Assembly (NCBI GenBank): GCA_905221605.1
Contig: CAJNDS010002370.1
Location: forward strand, 62,001-126,000
DNA length: 64,000 bases
Direction: 5' to 3'
Source of the DNA: Symbiodinium natans
Lineage: Eukaryota; Sar; Dinophyceae; Suessiales; Symbiodiniaceae
Numbering within the stretch: position 1 is the stretch's first letter; each line of letters opens with the position of its first letter. The translations under genes were made by a program, and so were the position numbers. Below are positions 34,500-47,305 of this stretch, piece after piece. The notes beneath the pieces were generated by a model, which was not told the origin of the DNA, ran no database searches, and was given only the letters and a program-made list of their open reading frames with translations.

Positions 34500-36000
34500 C
34501 GGTTCCCCCCCCCCTTCCCCCCAAATTTGTTTGGGGGGATCGCCGGGCCACGCGTTTATAGAGGGTCCGAGTTGTTGGGGGGGAGGGGGGGGGGGGCCCA
34601 TACTAAAGACAGTGCAACATTAATGTTGCAGGGTGGCTCTTGAGCTTGCAGCAGCTGCTGCGCCGCCGATTTTGCAAGAGTACGGACTCAATGATGATGG
34701 GCCTGGACCTTGAGATCGGCACGCAGGCTTCCGCGGAGCTTCCACGGAGCTTCCGCGGCGCTTCCGCCGAGGTCGAGTCAAACTTCGCGGATGGAAGGCC
34801 ATGAACCCTGGCTTGCAGACGACCGACTTCCCAAGCTCAGCACAAATACTCAAACAGATGCGAACCATAATTGTTTGTGTCGTCGCTTCCACAGGAGCTT
34901 CCACGGAGACGTGATTCCGCAAACCCTTCCGCGTCGGAATAAATTCCGTACGTAGTTAACTTTCGAGAAGCGTTTAAAAAAAAGCTGCTCCTGTATTTCC
35001 TGCTCTTCTTACATCTGTAGCTGTGTGTTGCTGTGTTAGAGACCTATTGAAACACCGTAAGCACCGTTAATCTTCGTATTGGTCATAAGTATTCTTGCTT
35101 ATGACCGCAGAAATGTCTTGTATGCCATGGCTGTACTTGCCTCCGGTTCGCACGAATACTATGGTATTTACAGCACTTTTAGCTCTTACATACATAGAAA
35201 CCCCCAGTTCTAAGCTATTCTTGATAGCTTTTAGCCCATGATGTAGTATCTATATATATATATATACATACATACATATGTATATAGATATTTCATGTTT
35301 CGTGTGGATATCCCAATATACGGACGTGGGCCCGTGTCAGTATGGAGTACCCCAGACGGGATTAAGGTCGAAAGCGACTATCTCCTGTGTCATTAATACT
35401 AATTACTACATCTTTTCGGCTGTCAGGTTTCTACTTGATTACATATGCAGAAGTAGCTACTTATTTTAAAGTTTAAGATTTAGAGTGCCTGTCTCTTTAG
35501 GATTAAAAGTGACTGTCTCATGCATTCAAATTCTGAGCTCTTTTCGTCTGTGCATTTTGATTCTGAGTTTTTCGTTTATGATGCTGCCGTGTCCGAAGCA
35601 CCGCGTCAAAACCAGTGTAATTTAAGGCCGCCCACTTCATTAACTATGGTCGCGTTCCGCCTAATTATATTTCAGTACCAGTCAAAGGCTTCATGCTTTG
35701 TTTTCTTACGTTAGGAAACAGACACAGCACAGACGCGATATCGATTCGGGAATACGCAGATAACATTCATTAATCCATGGCCTTGCCCCACACTTCTGTT
35801 TTTTTCACTACAGCAGAAATCTCCGGAGACGCCCCAGACCATGGCTTTGCGCAGCCCCGGCGATTTACACTCTGATCCGGAGCCAAACTGAAAAGTTATA
35901 TGAGGGTTAGATAATTTGTTTGGTTTGTAAGATGAGGCCCAAATCGTGAACGATCAACTCATTCTTCAGCGAACTTCTACAAATGTAGAGCTCCAGCCAC
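34500..36000. other. Non-coding stretch with small repeats
   Basis: Contains poly-C/poly-G runs at 34505-34600, a run of about four CTTCCGCGGAG-like 12-nt units at 34728-34772 (two further variants near 34888-34910), and an AT microsatellite at 35250-35285. No ORF supported. Confidence 0.5.
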
Positions 36001-36506
36001 AATAAGCATTTCAACTCATTTAAAGGAACAAGAGCGACCTTCATTCTCAGATAACTCACACATCACAGTCTTACTTCCGCAGCCAGATGGGCTGTCAGGC
36101 CTGCATTCGCACCCGACCAATTCCTGCACCTCATCATGACACCAATGGATCTGGAGCAAGGACAATCGGACGTAGCTGAACGTTGGCAGGCGGAGTCTAC
36201 TGTCCACCGAGTCGCACGGGACAGAAATGGACAGAAGACAGCACACTTGGCACCAGCCATCGCACTGTTCTGGGAATGCCGGCATCGACATCTTCACGAG
36301 TTTTGGCCAGTTTCCTACTTGACCTATGAGATCCGGCAAGGCACTGTAGAAGCAAAACGTGATTAGTGAGGTGCTCCCTCAGCATCGAGAGCAGCATCGA
36401 GCAACACAGCAACAACTCAATCGCAGCCCCGTGTGAACACAAAAGTTAGGTACATATTTCAGTATTTGTGACATTAGGAGAACTTGAAACCGAATGGCTG
36501 CTCCAG

Positions 36507-37325
36507 CTAACAACACTGGGCAATTTGCGCGCAAACCCAATGCATGGGCAGTAAAAAGTACTGAAGTTCTGCCGAGGGATCGCTCAGTAAATCATCAATA
36601 GGCCGCGAATAGCCACTATCTGCATGTCGTTTCAGAATGCTGAGTGCTGCATCTCTGGAGATGGCATATGCAGTCGTGCCAAGGCCAGGCGCGCGATCAA
36701 TTTTGACTGGCCCGTACCAGTCAGGCGCCGTGCGTTCTACCCTCAGCACGTCGACGTTGGACGTGGACAATGAGGGTAAAGCCTCGTCTTTGCGAAGCTT
36801 TAGAGAAGCGGCCGAGTGCACCAGGCTTAGGTGCAATATCTTCCAGTCTGCTTTGCTGCTCCAATCGTCAAAGGCTTCCAACGTACTCTGCAGGTCTGCG
36901 GCAGAAAGAACCATCACGTTGTCCTCGAATATCACGGCCCATGGAATTCCTTCGGCCACCACCTCCTCATACACAGAGAGATGCGACAAGTAGCAACCGC
37001 GGGCGCCATCTTCAGCATCGCGTTCAAAAACACGAACCCGTGGATTGCAAACCGATGCCAGGGCAGCGATGGCATCTCTACGACGTTCAGTCGCGCAAGC
37101 GGTGCTGATCAAGAAGCAGCGTTTGGAAATGTCCAAAGACTCCGCCTGCGGCATGCACCTCACTCCGCATCGATGGCACCGATGGTGCCGCGCATCTCTG
37201 GTGAACGTGCTCCAGGCTTGGCACGCGCTTCTGGCACCGACAACAGACAAACTCATCAAGATCGGTACTAGCAGCACTTGAGCTAGCGGCCTGCGTAGCC
37301 AGGGTCGAGGTCTGGAAATCACCAT
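36507..37325 (-). CDS. Family-25-type glycosyltransferase, type II membrane protein
   Basis: 272 residues if started at the ATG giving MVISRPRPWLRRPLAQVLLV; the open frame extends 43 codons further upstream. That start yields a basic tail and a hydrophobic stretch (LAQVLLVPILMSLSVVGA, about residues 13-30), as in Golgi type II enzymes. RCFLISTACATERRRDAI resembles the N-terminal xxINLxxxxxRR block of GT25 proteins. ARGCYLSHLSVYEEVVAEG followed by WAVIFEDNVMV matches the GxxGCxxSHxxxW...xxEDD signature, but with EDN in place of EDD. GLGTTAYAISRDAALSIL and PIDDLL match the later GTxGYxxS and PxD motifs. GT25 enzymes transfer sugars (for example galactose) to lipids or proteins in the secretory path. 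The final part (HWVCAQIAQCC) is short for the family, so the gene may have a further exon. Confidence 0.65.
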   Translation of the reverse strand: MVISRPRPWLRRPLAQVLLVPILMSLSVVGARSACQAWSTFTRDARHHRCHRCGVRCMPQAESLDISKRCFLISTACATERRRDAIAALASVCNPRVRVFERDAEDGARGCYLSHLSVYEEVVAEGIPWAVIFEDNVMVLSAADLQSTLEAFDDWSSKADWKILHLSLVHSAASLKLRKDEALPSLSTSNVDVLRVERTAPDWYGPVKIDRAPGLGTTAYAISRDAALSILKRHADSGYSRPIDDLLSDPSAELQYFLLPMHWVCAQIAQCC

Positions 37326-37454
37326 GACGGCGACCCAGCCGTTTACCCACAAATTACTAGTCCCAGACACTAGGGAAGACACAGAAGTTGCATTGCCTAT
37401 CTTTGAAGATCCCGCCAAAGTATACCGAACGAACGTGAACTGCCATGGCCACAC

Positions 37455-39595
37455 GTCCGGTCATTTGCCACAATCTAGCCCTGGCACTTGAACCACAGCA
37501 ACATCAAACCGCATCGTTGTGGTATGAGCAGCAGTCGAGCAGCAGTCATGCTCAAACATGTGCATCATCCTCCGTTCTCTGCACGAGGTCGTCATACTCT
37601 TGGATCATGTCACGACCAATCCTCAATGACCGAGCTAAAACAAAGAGCATTTGCAGATGCGGGCGCTGCCGGCCGTCAGCTTAACTTCCGAGATCTTCCG
37701 AGGGGCAGAATTGCATGTGGGTTGTCCGATAGCCTCAGCTTCCGGCTTCCGACATTCAAGTTCACATTGGCTCACAGCGAAGTTCGATGTTCTACGCTCC
37801 AATCGTTTGGTTAAGCCGAAAGCTGAAGGTGCCTTCGACGCTGTCGGTGGCCTCACGAAAAGCACATTCTTCAACCACGCTGGTGCCACCTTTACCTAGA
37901 GCCGAAAGCCTTGACCACAGGACGCCGAGCAGGAGCCCCATGCGCCCCAGATTGCCCAACCACAAAAATGCCTCAGGGTGAGGGCAAAAAGCTTTCAGAG
38001 TGCCGCTCTCAGAGTGCCCTTGAGGTCGAGGCTGTGTGTGGCAACTACGTGGGCACCTTCCTGCCTCGACAGGGTAACAAGACACCACGACAAGCGCAAC
38101 GCAGCTGCTGCTGTTACGATTTTTGCCTCCTCTGTGTTCGTGAGCTCGCACTCCTTGCCTGAGCGGGCTGATCCCTTCTCCACATTTACATAGCAGAGAG
38201 AGGTCAGAGAGAGATCCGCTGACTTTCCAGCCTCCTGCTGTCGGGTACTGCATGATGCTGCGAAACCTCGTGGCATCTGCTTCCACTGTCATAAAGATGC
38301 GCGTCGGCAAGGTGGTTCCAGCCTTTTTCTCTGTCCGCTGCACTTGCCACAGGCGCCCCACTCCTGCCAGCTGAGTGCCAGCTGCTTTTCTGATGATCCC
38401 CACTTCGGTCTTCTGCTATATCCTGTCCTGGCCCTTGAAAAACATGGCACAAATACAAAGGAAGCACTGGCAACTACTGGGCAAACGGTCCTCCCAGTCA
38501 CCAAAGATGCAATCTTTTGGCTCAGGGCCCCCGCACTCGTGTCTGGCCTTGGCAGTCAATCGGCGATGGGAGCCTTCGGCGCTTCTGAACTAGCCAAAAA
38601 AAGGTTCGTTGATGCTTCTTGGCTGCTCGCCCGACACACTGACATACACTGACACAGCTGACTACATTGACGTCCAGACCGAAGAGCTGCACTCTAAGGT
38701 CACCACACACTCAGAGATCTGCTTTAGGTCGCCTTCACCTAGGTTTCGCGCAGTTACCCGTATCGTTCCAACGCAGCAAGCGCAGTGAAGCTATAAGGCT
38801 CCTGCATGGAAGTCCCCCGTTCTTCGCGTGTTGGACAATCTCGCGACTCCGCCTGAATTAGTTGCCGATCTCCATGTCATGTCTTTCGCCGTACTGCGAG
38901 GAAACTTCGGGGCAACTCCAGAATACTCCAGACGCCCACAATTCCACCCAGGTCGTTTATCTATTCCTTGTATGGCCTGGTGCAGTTTTCGAACCGGCGG
39001 TAGAAGGAGAGACGGGGCCTGTCCTAGTCGGCCTGCTTCTTTGACTAGCTGCCTTTTGCAATTCCAAACGTTGCTGGCCAGGATGTGATGCTTGCACACA
39101 AGGTGAATGCATGGCATGCATGGCATACATTTGAAACGTGAAAGAGCAAGCAGCTGCTCGGAAAATCTACGGTGTCACGCGCACAAGAGTGTCCCAATAG
39201 CTGTCCTTCTGCGTGCATGGGAGCGGTCAGCCATTCTGCATTTCCGGATGTCCAGATCCAACCGCTGCAAAAGCGAAGATCTTTAGACATTTTGAATAAT
39301 ACGGATGGAGCTGAAGTTGCATCGACATGTTGGAACTGAGGGATTTAAAGACATGCAGGTCAGTTGACTGCACGCGTAACAACATGTAACAACACTTGCT
39401 GACGGATGAATCTGAAGCATTTGGAGATTCTGCCTTGTTGGCAGCAGAGCTCTACTTGCTGCAGGACTTCTACAGCTGCTGAGAGGCAGCGACTTCATGT
39501 CAAGCACAAGTCAACCAGATTCTGCATCCACGGCACGCATGCTCGCCGCCACCACAAGTAGCGCTGCACGTTTTCCAGGCCTGTCACAAGCCGAC
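37455..39595. other. About 2.1 kb without a supportable gene
   Basis: Only overlapping short ORFs. A minus-strand ORF of 203 codons (37792-38403) lacks recognisable motifs. Confidence 0.4.
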
Positions 39596-39599
39596 CTTT

Positions 39600-39910
39600 T
39601 TATAGCAACTGGTTGACAAGTGGCACAGCTGTTGCACCCGAACCTCCCAAGGGCCGAACAAGCAATCTTGAGCAAGGCCTGGACCGCAGCCCTGCCATGT
39701 GCAGACCGCTGACAGCAGTGTACAGCAGTGCAGGGAGCATTGCATAGCAGAGGGGAAATGTCTGGAAAACTTGTGGAAATGATGCTACAAGGCAGGTGAA
39801 CGGACGTAGTACTGTGCGTTGTCGAGTCACTGGCCTGGGGCAATGGGGAGCCTGAAGGCGGATTGCACGGCGCTGTCTCCCGCAATCCCTGGGTAGTGCG
39901 AAAGAAATGC
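39600..39910 (-). CDS. Possible degenerate TSP1 exons
   Basis: Two short pieces resemble parts of the TSP1 modules further right. GLRETAPCNPPSG (about 39868-39905, after an AG) resembles the final xxPCNxxPC part, and GCNSCATCQPVAIKRS (about 39600-39650) resembles the CSxxC...R core. If real, they would be the most 3' exons of the TSP1 gene in this window. Splice sites were not secured. Confidence 0.25.
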
Positions 39911-40345
39911 AACCCATGAAGAAAGAGAAACAGCAGGACTAGGCTTGTGTAGGGGCCATGCACCCTTGCACCATCTGCCATCTCCTTTTCCATAAACTCG
40001 GACCTGGCATTGCAACGACAAACGTGCGGTGTTGAACTGCACGTTGAACACTTTTGTGGGTGTAGCGGGTCATTGTAGGTTTGTGAAGAATTTAATCCCC
40101 CTCTCAGGAAGCGCGCTTAGACGAAACAAAATGAACAAGTGTAGCATTGCACACATACTCTGCAACAAGCATCAACAAGCTGGCACCACAAGTGTACTAT
40201 AGCTACTACGTTACTACAGCAGCGACATGTAAAGAGTGTTGGAGCCAGTTGGAGCACGAACTTATTCAAACAAAGGAAATTCTGAGCCACGCGGCTGTGA
40301 AAAAATCTGTGTAGTTCCAGGGTTTCACCCTTTCACAGGCCAGCG

Positions 40346-40560
40346 GAGCCACTCGAGAGCGATGTCGGATCCCATCACAACTTGACGAACAGGCACTCCA
40401 AGAGCTCCACCTACGGCATCCGCTGCGGTGTTTGTAGGTATCATCATTTGCAGGTCGAGGTCGAGTCAAAGCTGTTCAGCTCCCTCTGATGTTATCTGAA
40501 ACGTGAGATTGTGGCAGCTTGGAGCCACACTCCGACAGCTCGCAATCCACAGGCCTGCAC
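40346..40560 (-). CDS. TSP1 module, two exons
   Basis: First exon (about 40520-40560) reads ACRPVDCELSEC after GTGCAG. The second (about 40346-40412, after CCGTAG) reads WSSWSACSSSCDGIRHRSRV, a good WSxWSxCSxxC...R.R core with CDG in place of CGG. The second tryptophan position of the first exon reads Cys (TGT) and its donor is not clear, so this module may be decaying. TSP1 modules are disulfide-bonded extracellular adhesion domains. Confidence 0.55.
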
Positions 40561-41234
40561 GCAATTCCGAATTCAAAAAAGGTTCAATATTAAGTGTAGT
40601 AACCCCATCCCTGGCATACCTGGAGCAAGAGACGCCCACGTCGCAGAATGCAATCTCCCTGTTCTTGCCCAACGGCCTGGACTTTAAGCAGCAAATCATA
40701 TCAAATCATCATGCCAACCTGGCTATGTCACGTACTGCCGAAGCCAATCAGGCTGCTGCTCCCGGCCACAGTCGTTAGCCATGATGCCAATCCTTCGCAA
40801 GCGCCGCTTAGGCAGGCAACTCTTCTTCACAAAGAGTCTTCATGTCCTGCGTCGGCGGAATGTGACTCCGCCACCTCTTGACATGTTCGGGATGAGCCGA
40901 TTCCCATGCAACGTGCAACACCTGTTAGAACGTAACGGAACCATGCTGAGCTCAGCTGCCACAAGAGACAGAACAGGGTGCCCATGATGTCCATTCGGCC
41001 CACCTCAAAACAACGGTGACTCATGGCAATTCCATATTCAACAGGAACGACCTGTGTGCGTGATCTCGATTGGGAGACAACAATCCCAGACGCGTGTCAG
41101 TCACTTGACAAAGGGAGACCAGCTCCCTCTCCCAGGATGATGGCGCAGCTAGAAGAAAGCTGTGGCTCGTGATCGCTTCCGGCACGCAGAGGCTGCTTAG
41201 AGCAGCTGGACAGTCAGGGAGTGGGAGTAAGCGT

Positions 41235-41790
41235 CTAGCTGCCCATCTCGGCATTGCGATCCACCACAGGGTTGTGTATTGCAAGGCCTCAAGGTGCCCC
41301 CGCAACTTATGCACAACGGCAAGAACTGACATCTTTGAGAGCAACACGCTATTTGCTCCTTGTCACCCTCCTCACAAGCATGACTATGGCATGGTGCTGC
41401 ACCGGTTGTCCTAACACGTGGTGTCATTGACTCAACGCCTTTGCGCCCGCGAAGAGTCCTGACATGGCGAGCCGCCATTGCGAGGGGCACGAGCGATGTG
41501 TCGCGTTCTGGTTTGCCTTCGTTGAGCGGCAGATCACATCTGCAAACACACAATCAAGCGATCTGAATGGGGGCATGCAGCTCTGCAGCCACCAACGTCT
41601 GCGAATCTGTGTCCCCCGCTGTCCCCCGTCACAACTGCAAGTACAGCCACTCCACTCGCTCCATTGGCCTTCGTGCCAGCCACAGCACTTGTAACATTTT
41701 GACCATTTTGAACATCTAACATTACTAACATTGTCATCAAAGCCGGGGGCCAGACCCCACTCGCAGTCAAGCCTCCCGCAGTAGTGCTCG
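41235..41790 (-). CDS. TSP1 module, three exons
   Basis: Exon ending at 41756 reads RLDCEWG. An 87-nt GT...AG intron (41755-41669) follows. Exon 41668 to about 41605 reads QWSEWSGCTCSCDGGQRGTQ, joined in phase 1 to give DCEWGQWSEWSGCTCSCDGG. A later piece (about 41235-41295) reads LRPCNTQPCGGSQC, the usual C-terminal xxPCNTQPC of a TSP1 module. Intron phase differs from the phase-2 pattern of the other modules. The module carries both tryptophan and cysteine signatures and is probably functional. Confidence 0.65.
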
Positions 41791-41899
41791 CCTTCCTCGT
41801 GCATTTGACAGTTTGAGCAGGTTATGCGATCACAGTCATCGCTACGAAAGCTACGAAATACACTCTACTCTACTGACTCTACTTAAGTCTCTAAGATGG

Positions 41900-44265
41900 G
41901 CACGCACTGCTGCGTCATGCCAAGACCCTTGTCGCAGCCTGAAACTGGCGAAGCGTTACTGAGATGTGAAGGGTTGTCTTCAACCAGTAAGAATCGGAGC
42001 CGCACCAATTCCTTCCAAGCTTCGCAAGCTCACGATGTGTCGGCCTTGATTGCACGGCGGCGCTTCCATCCCCAGCCGCATTCGATTCATTCGATTTTCA
42101 GAAGATTGAACCCCATGAGCCCCAAACTTCTGCTCTGCTGCCCAGCTCCGCAGCTGGAGGAGCAGGGACCCCACCTCACCAAATGACGACGCGAGTCCTG
42201 CTTCTGCCTGCTTCTGTCATTGCGGCACATTGCGGCACCCCACGCTGAGCACCGGACTCACTCCACTGCGAGACGGTGCAATCTTGAGCATCGCAGGACC
42301 TATTGAAAGAGGGTCAGCATCACGCCACATCGAAGCTGCCCGGCATAGTCACGCCCAGTCGCTGAGGGTTGCAACTTCGTGTCACCTGCCATGGTTTTTG
42401 TTGGCTTTGCAGAGCGCGCGTTGAGGCATGAGGCCATGATGAGGCCTTGAGGTCTGTGGGGCAAGAGGCGCCCCCAGCTTGGGGAAAACGGCGAACCTGC
42501 CCACTTCCGCACTTCAGTGGCACGCAGTAGCATGCGGCACATGCGGCAGTATGCCAAAGCAAAGAGAAACTCATTCGGAAACATGCTAACAAATCTGCAC
42601 CTCACGATGTCGCGTTGACTGCCCTCCACCACAAACTTAGTCCGAGCCACATGCGCAATCGACATGCGGTTTCCTGTTATGCAGTTCTGTCATGCCACTG
42701 ACTGCCACACCGTATATCACCGAATTCACCGGCCAAGGATTACCGACCCACCACTTCAACAGACTGAAGGCCCAGTACCACTAAATTCGTTTCGCTTCGG
42801 ACATGTCATGAAGAGCATCAGGCCATGGGCTCACGGGACGGGCCATGATGGGCTGGCCCATTCTAGAGCACATTGGCACACTTACTCGGGAATGCCCACC
42901 GTTCCGAGGAACAGGGCTGAACAAGTCGAAACACGAAGGCATAATGAGCACCCAATTGTCGCGGCAATGCAGCAAATAAACGCCGATATGCAGGCTACAA
43001 ACATGCTACAATTGCGCCAAATCCGCCGACCCCCCGAAGCGGGGGCGGTATCAGTGAAGACTCATTTTCCCTGCACCACCCTCCCCGCCCTCCCCGCTCT
43101 CTCCGTTCTCCCTTGCCATGCTCTTAGTGCTTCTGCCATGCTCTTAGTGCTTCATCGATAGGGCCTGCCCTCCCAACCTGCTGCTTACCTTGAAATGAAG
43201 TCTTTTGAGGGCTGCATTGCATCTCCCAAAGCCTGTTCACAACCTGTCATTTTTCGCTTGAGATGAACACACACCGCCGCCCCCCGCCCCCGCCGCCCTC
43301 ACCGCCCTCACCCCCCATGATGCTGGGGGGGGGGGGCCGGGGGGGGGCTTACAGGGCGAGGAACAGAGCCAATGATGCACGTGATGCCTCTGTCGGAAGA
43401 GGGTTGTGAGACTTTTGTCAGGCTCGCGCAGCTTCTCTCGTGCGCGCCCCGCGCCCGCGCGCGCGCCGTTTGGGTGGCCTTGCGCGCGTGCGCGCGCGGG
43501 GGCGCGCGCGCTGCTGCGTGCCTCTGCCTTCTCGGGGCGTTGCCCGCCCCTGGGCGCAGCCCCTTTTTAAAAAATAGCTAGTCCGTATAGCTAGTGACTG
43601 GTAGCTAGTGCACCATCGTGGACCGAAGCTCTGAGGCGGGGGCCCCGGTCGCAACTGTCCCACTCGCTCCACTCCTCACATCACTTTTGAACGAATCGCT
43701 ATGCAAGGCGCTTCTCGGGTAGCTTCGGAGTCTGATATCACCACACATTACAGCAGGTTACAGAGTGGCTGCTACTACTATTCACCTTCGAACGGCTTTA
43801 CAGGGATAGCCCCCCATGCTCAATAAAACTCTTTCCTAATCCCTATCCCATGAGAGCATAAAGGGAGGGGGAAGGGGGGTGCATGGATTGAGCAGCGGAA
43901 GCTGTGGCTAACAAACTGCGACACCCTTGAAGGAGTTCCCGCCGCAAGCACAATCAATTTCAGATTTCAAGACCTCAATAAGGTTGAAGACGGAAGATTA
44001 TCAAAACGTGTTGGTAAGCTCTTCAGTTTCCTATTCGAGGGTCTGAAATAGTGCAAGTATTGAATGTCACTCTCAGCGAATATGGAAGAGCTCCAACAGC
44101 AGCATTTAAACGAATCCGTGTTGAACGAAGACATCGGGCACCGCAATGCTTTTCAGTGCACTGAGTTCCAAAACCTCAATTATGCCGGCGAAGACCCCAA
44201 ACAGTAAGATTGTAGATGAAGGGAAAGCGGCATGAAACAATAACGCGACGCGTAGAACTCGCCTT
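41900..44265. other. Spacer between TSP1 exons and satellite
   Basis: No secure exon. A minus-strand stretch at about 42060-42110 (RMRLGMEAPPCNQGR) recalls a TSP1 third exon but is weak. G/C runs lie at 43262-43350 and an alternating CG tract at 43441-43512. Confidence 0.4.
43441..43512. repeat. Alternating G/C tract
   Basis: A dense run of GCGCGC-type steps, the composition associated with Z-DNA formation. Confidence 0.7.
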
Positions 44266-44269
44266 ATTC

Positions 44270-46830
44270 GTCTCTTCTGCACGCAGCTTGTCTTTACGAC
44301 GAAGGATCAGCTCTTAACTCAATTCTATTGCGGTTGTGGAAGGAGCAAGCTACGCGAATGCATCTTGCCCACTTAAAAATGCACCTGAGCATGTTCTTCC
44401 TGATTCTGGGTCTGTTTCGGTACTCCTGCAAGATGCCGAACATTGTTCTAAACGCGTTTTTCAATTCCTATAGCTACTTTTATGCACAGAAAACACATCA
44501 GAAGAATCGAATACGTCATGAGCCAGCAGAAACCAAGACTAAACATGATAGGAAACCAGCGCCAAATGCATTCTTCGGGCGACGAAAAATGCATTTGGAA
44601 TGCCCTAGAAATGCATGTCGGGTAGATGTTGGTCGTAAAACACCAACCTACTTTTTTGTTTTGTTTTCGTTTGCTTTTGATGCTGTAATGGAGCAAAGAT
44701 AACCCAATAGACATGGATGACCAGACGCTGCCGAATGCATTTTGCCAGGCCTGAAACACGCATTTGGTCTTGCTTTCCACATGTGCAACGCCGCATGCTC
44801 TTTTCGCACTTTTTCAAAGCGAATACAGCTGAATGCATTTGGGCACGGGCGAAAAATGCATTCGGACTTTGGTTTCTTCCGTACGGGGCCTCTGTCTTTG
44901 ACACAAAAGTCAGTTATCAAGTGATTTTTTTATTGTGGTTTTGGAAGGAGCAAGCTGCGCGAATGCATTTTGCCTTTGCAAAATGCATCTGGGCATGTTG
45001 CTTCTGATTTTGGGCCCCTTTTCGGGAGTTTTGCGAAACGGTGATTATGGTTCTACACGCGTTCAAATCCTATATATATAGAATATAGATGTTCTTATGC
45101 GCAGAAAGACATCAAATTTCGAAGAAGTCATGAGCCGGCAGAACCCAAGATTGCAACATGATAGGAAACCAGTGCCAAATGCGTTTTTCGGGCGACGAAA
45201 AATGCATGTGGAATGCCCTCAGATGCATGTCGGGGAAATGTTGGTTGTAAAACACCAACCGACTTTTTTGTTTTGTGTTTGCTTGTTTTGATGCTGTAAT
45301 GGAACCAGACAACCCAATAGACATGCCTGTCCAAGCGCTGCCCGAATGCATTTTGCCAGGCCTAAAAACAGCTTTTGGTCTTGCTTTCCACATTTGCAAC
45401 GCCATGCTCTCTTTGTGCACTTTTTAGAAGGCGAAAGCAGCTGAATGCATTAAAGCGCGGGCGAGAAATGCATTCGGACAGGGGCTTCTTCTGTACGCAG
45501 CCTCTGTCTTTACGACAAAAGATCAGCTTTTAACTCAATTCTATTGCGGTTGCGGAAGGACCAAGCTGCGCGAATGCATTTTGTCCACTTAAAAAATGCA
45601 CCTGAGCATGTTCTTCCTGATTCTGGTCTGTTTCGGTACTCCTGCAAGATGCCGAACATTGTTCTAAACGCGTTTTTCAATTCCTATAGCTACTTTTATG
45701 CACAGAAAACACATCAGAAGAATCGAATACGTCATGAGCCAGCAGAAACCAAGACTAAACATGATAGGAAACCAGCGCCAAATGCATTCTTCGGGCGACG
45801 AAAAATGCATTTGGAATGCCCCAGAAATGCATGTCGGGTAGATGTTGGTCGTAAAACACCAACCTACTTTTTTGTTTTGTTTTCGTTTGCTTTTGATGCT
45901 GTAATGGAGCAAAGATAACCCAATAGACATGGATGACCAGACGCTGCCGAATGCATTTTGCCAGGCCTGAAACACGCATTTGGTCTTGCTTTCCACATGT
46001 GCAACGCCGCATGCTCTTTTCGCACTTTTTCAAAGCGAATACAGCTGAATGCATTTGGGCACGGGCGAAAATGCATTCGGACTTTGGTTTCTTCCGTACG
46101 GGGCCTCTGTCTTTGACACAAAAGTCAATTATCAAGTGAGTTTTTTATTGTGGTTTTGGAAGGAGCAAGCTGCGCGAATGCATTTTGCCTTTGCAAAATG
46201 CATCTGGGCATGTTGTTTCTGATTTTGGGCCCCTTTTCGGGAATTTTGCAAAACGGTGATTATGGTTCTAAACGCGTTCAAATCCTATATATAGATGTTC
46301 TTATGCACAGAAAGACATCAAATTTCGAAGACGTCATGAGCCGGCAGAACCCAAGATTGCAACACGATAGGAAACCAGTGCCAAATGCGTTTTTCGGGCG
46401 ACGAAAAATGCATGTGGAATGCCCTCAGATGCATTTCGGGAAACGTTGGTCGTAAAACACCAACCGACTTTTTTGTTTTGTGTTTGCTTGTCTTGATGCT
46501 GTAATGGAACCAGACAACCCAATAGACATGCCTGTCCAAGCGCTGCCCGAATGCATTTTGCCAGGCCTAAAAACAGCTTTTGGTCTTGCTTTCCACATTT
46601 GCAACGCCGTGCTCTCTTTGTGCACTTTTTAGAAGGCGAAAACAGCTGAATGCATTAAAGCGCGGGCGAGAAATGCATTCGGACAGGGGCTTCTTCTGTA
46701 CGCAGCCTCTGTCTTTACGACAAAAGATCAGCTTTTAACTTGGGTTGTGGAAGGAGCAAGCTGCGCGAATGCAATTTGCCCGCTTTGAAAAATGTGTCTG
46801 AGCATGTTCTTTCTGATTCTGGGTCCACCC
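44270..46830. repeat. Satellite array: about 605-bp monomers in A-B dimers
   Basis: Monomers begin with a GGAAGGAGCAAGCTGCGCGA-like block at about 44335, 44940, 45550, 46155 and 46745. Monomers 1 and 3 are almost identical to each other (offset about 1216), as are 2 and 4 (offset about 1210), while neighbours differ more. The fifth is truncated after about 85 nt. The array thus has higher-order A-B-A-B-(A) structure. Palindromic ATGCAT occurs many times per unit. The short ORFs repeated every 1.2 kb are by-products. Confidence 0.9.
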
Positions 46831-46849
46831 TGCCTCCGCCCCTCTCAAC

Positions 46850-47305
46850 CCCCTGCCCTGTCGCTCATGATCGGAGACCATGCCACGTCACACCCCCTTC
46901 ACTCGTGATCAGAGACCATCGGAGACCACGGACCCAAGCGCGTGACACCCCCGCAATCCCTGTCGCTCGCCACGGACCCGAACCGCGTGACACCCGCCCG
47001 GCCCCATTGCGCTCATGGTCGGAGACCCTGGGAGACCACGAACCCAAGCGTGTGACACCCTCTCAACCCCTGTCGCTCATGATCGGAGATCATAGACCAC
47101 GGACCCGGACCGCGTGACACCTGCCAGTCAATGATCGGAGACCGTGGGAGACCACGGACCCAAGCGCATGAACACCCTCCCAATGCCTGTAACTGTAGCT
47201 CACCACGGACCCGAACCGCATGACACCCGCCCAGCCCCATTGCGCTCATGATCGGAGATGTTGGGAGACCACGAACCCAAGCGCGTGACACCCTCTCAAC
47301 CCCTG
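46850..47305 (+). repeat. About 76-bp repeat array, left block
   Basis: Degenerate copies of a unit containing TGATCGGAGACCATGGGAGA, CCACGGACCC, AGCGCGTGACACCC and CCCGGCCCCATTG, all in + orientation, directly following the truncated last satellite monomer. Confidence 0.85.

Noticed and set aside
44328..46455. ORFs of 100-125 codons repeated every 1.2 kb
   Set aside because: They occur on both strands of a satellite, with no protein motif and no conserved frame advantage.
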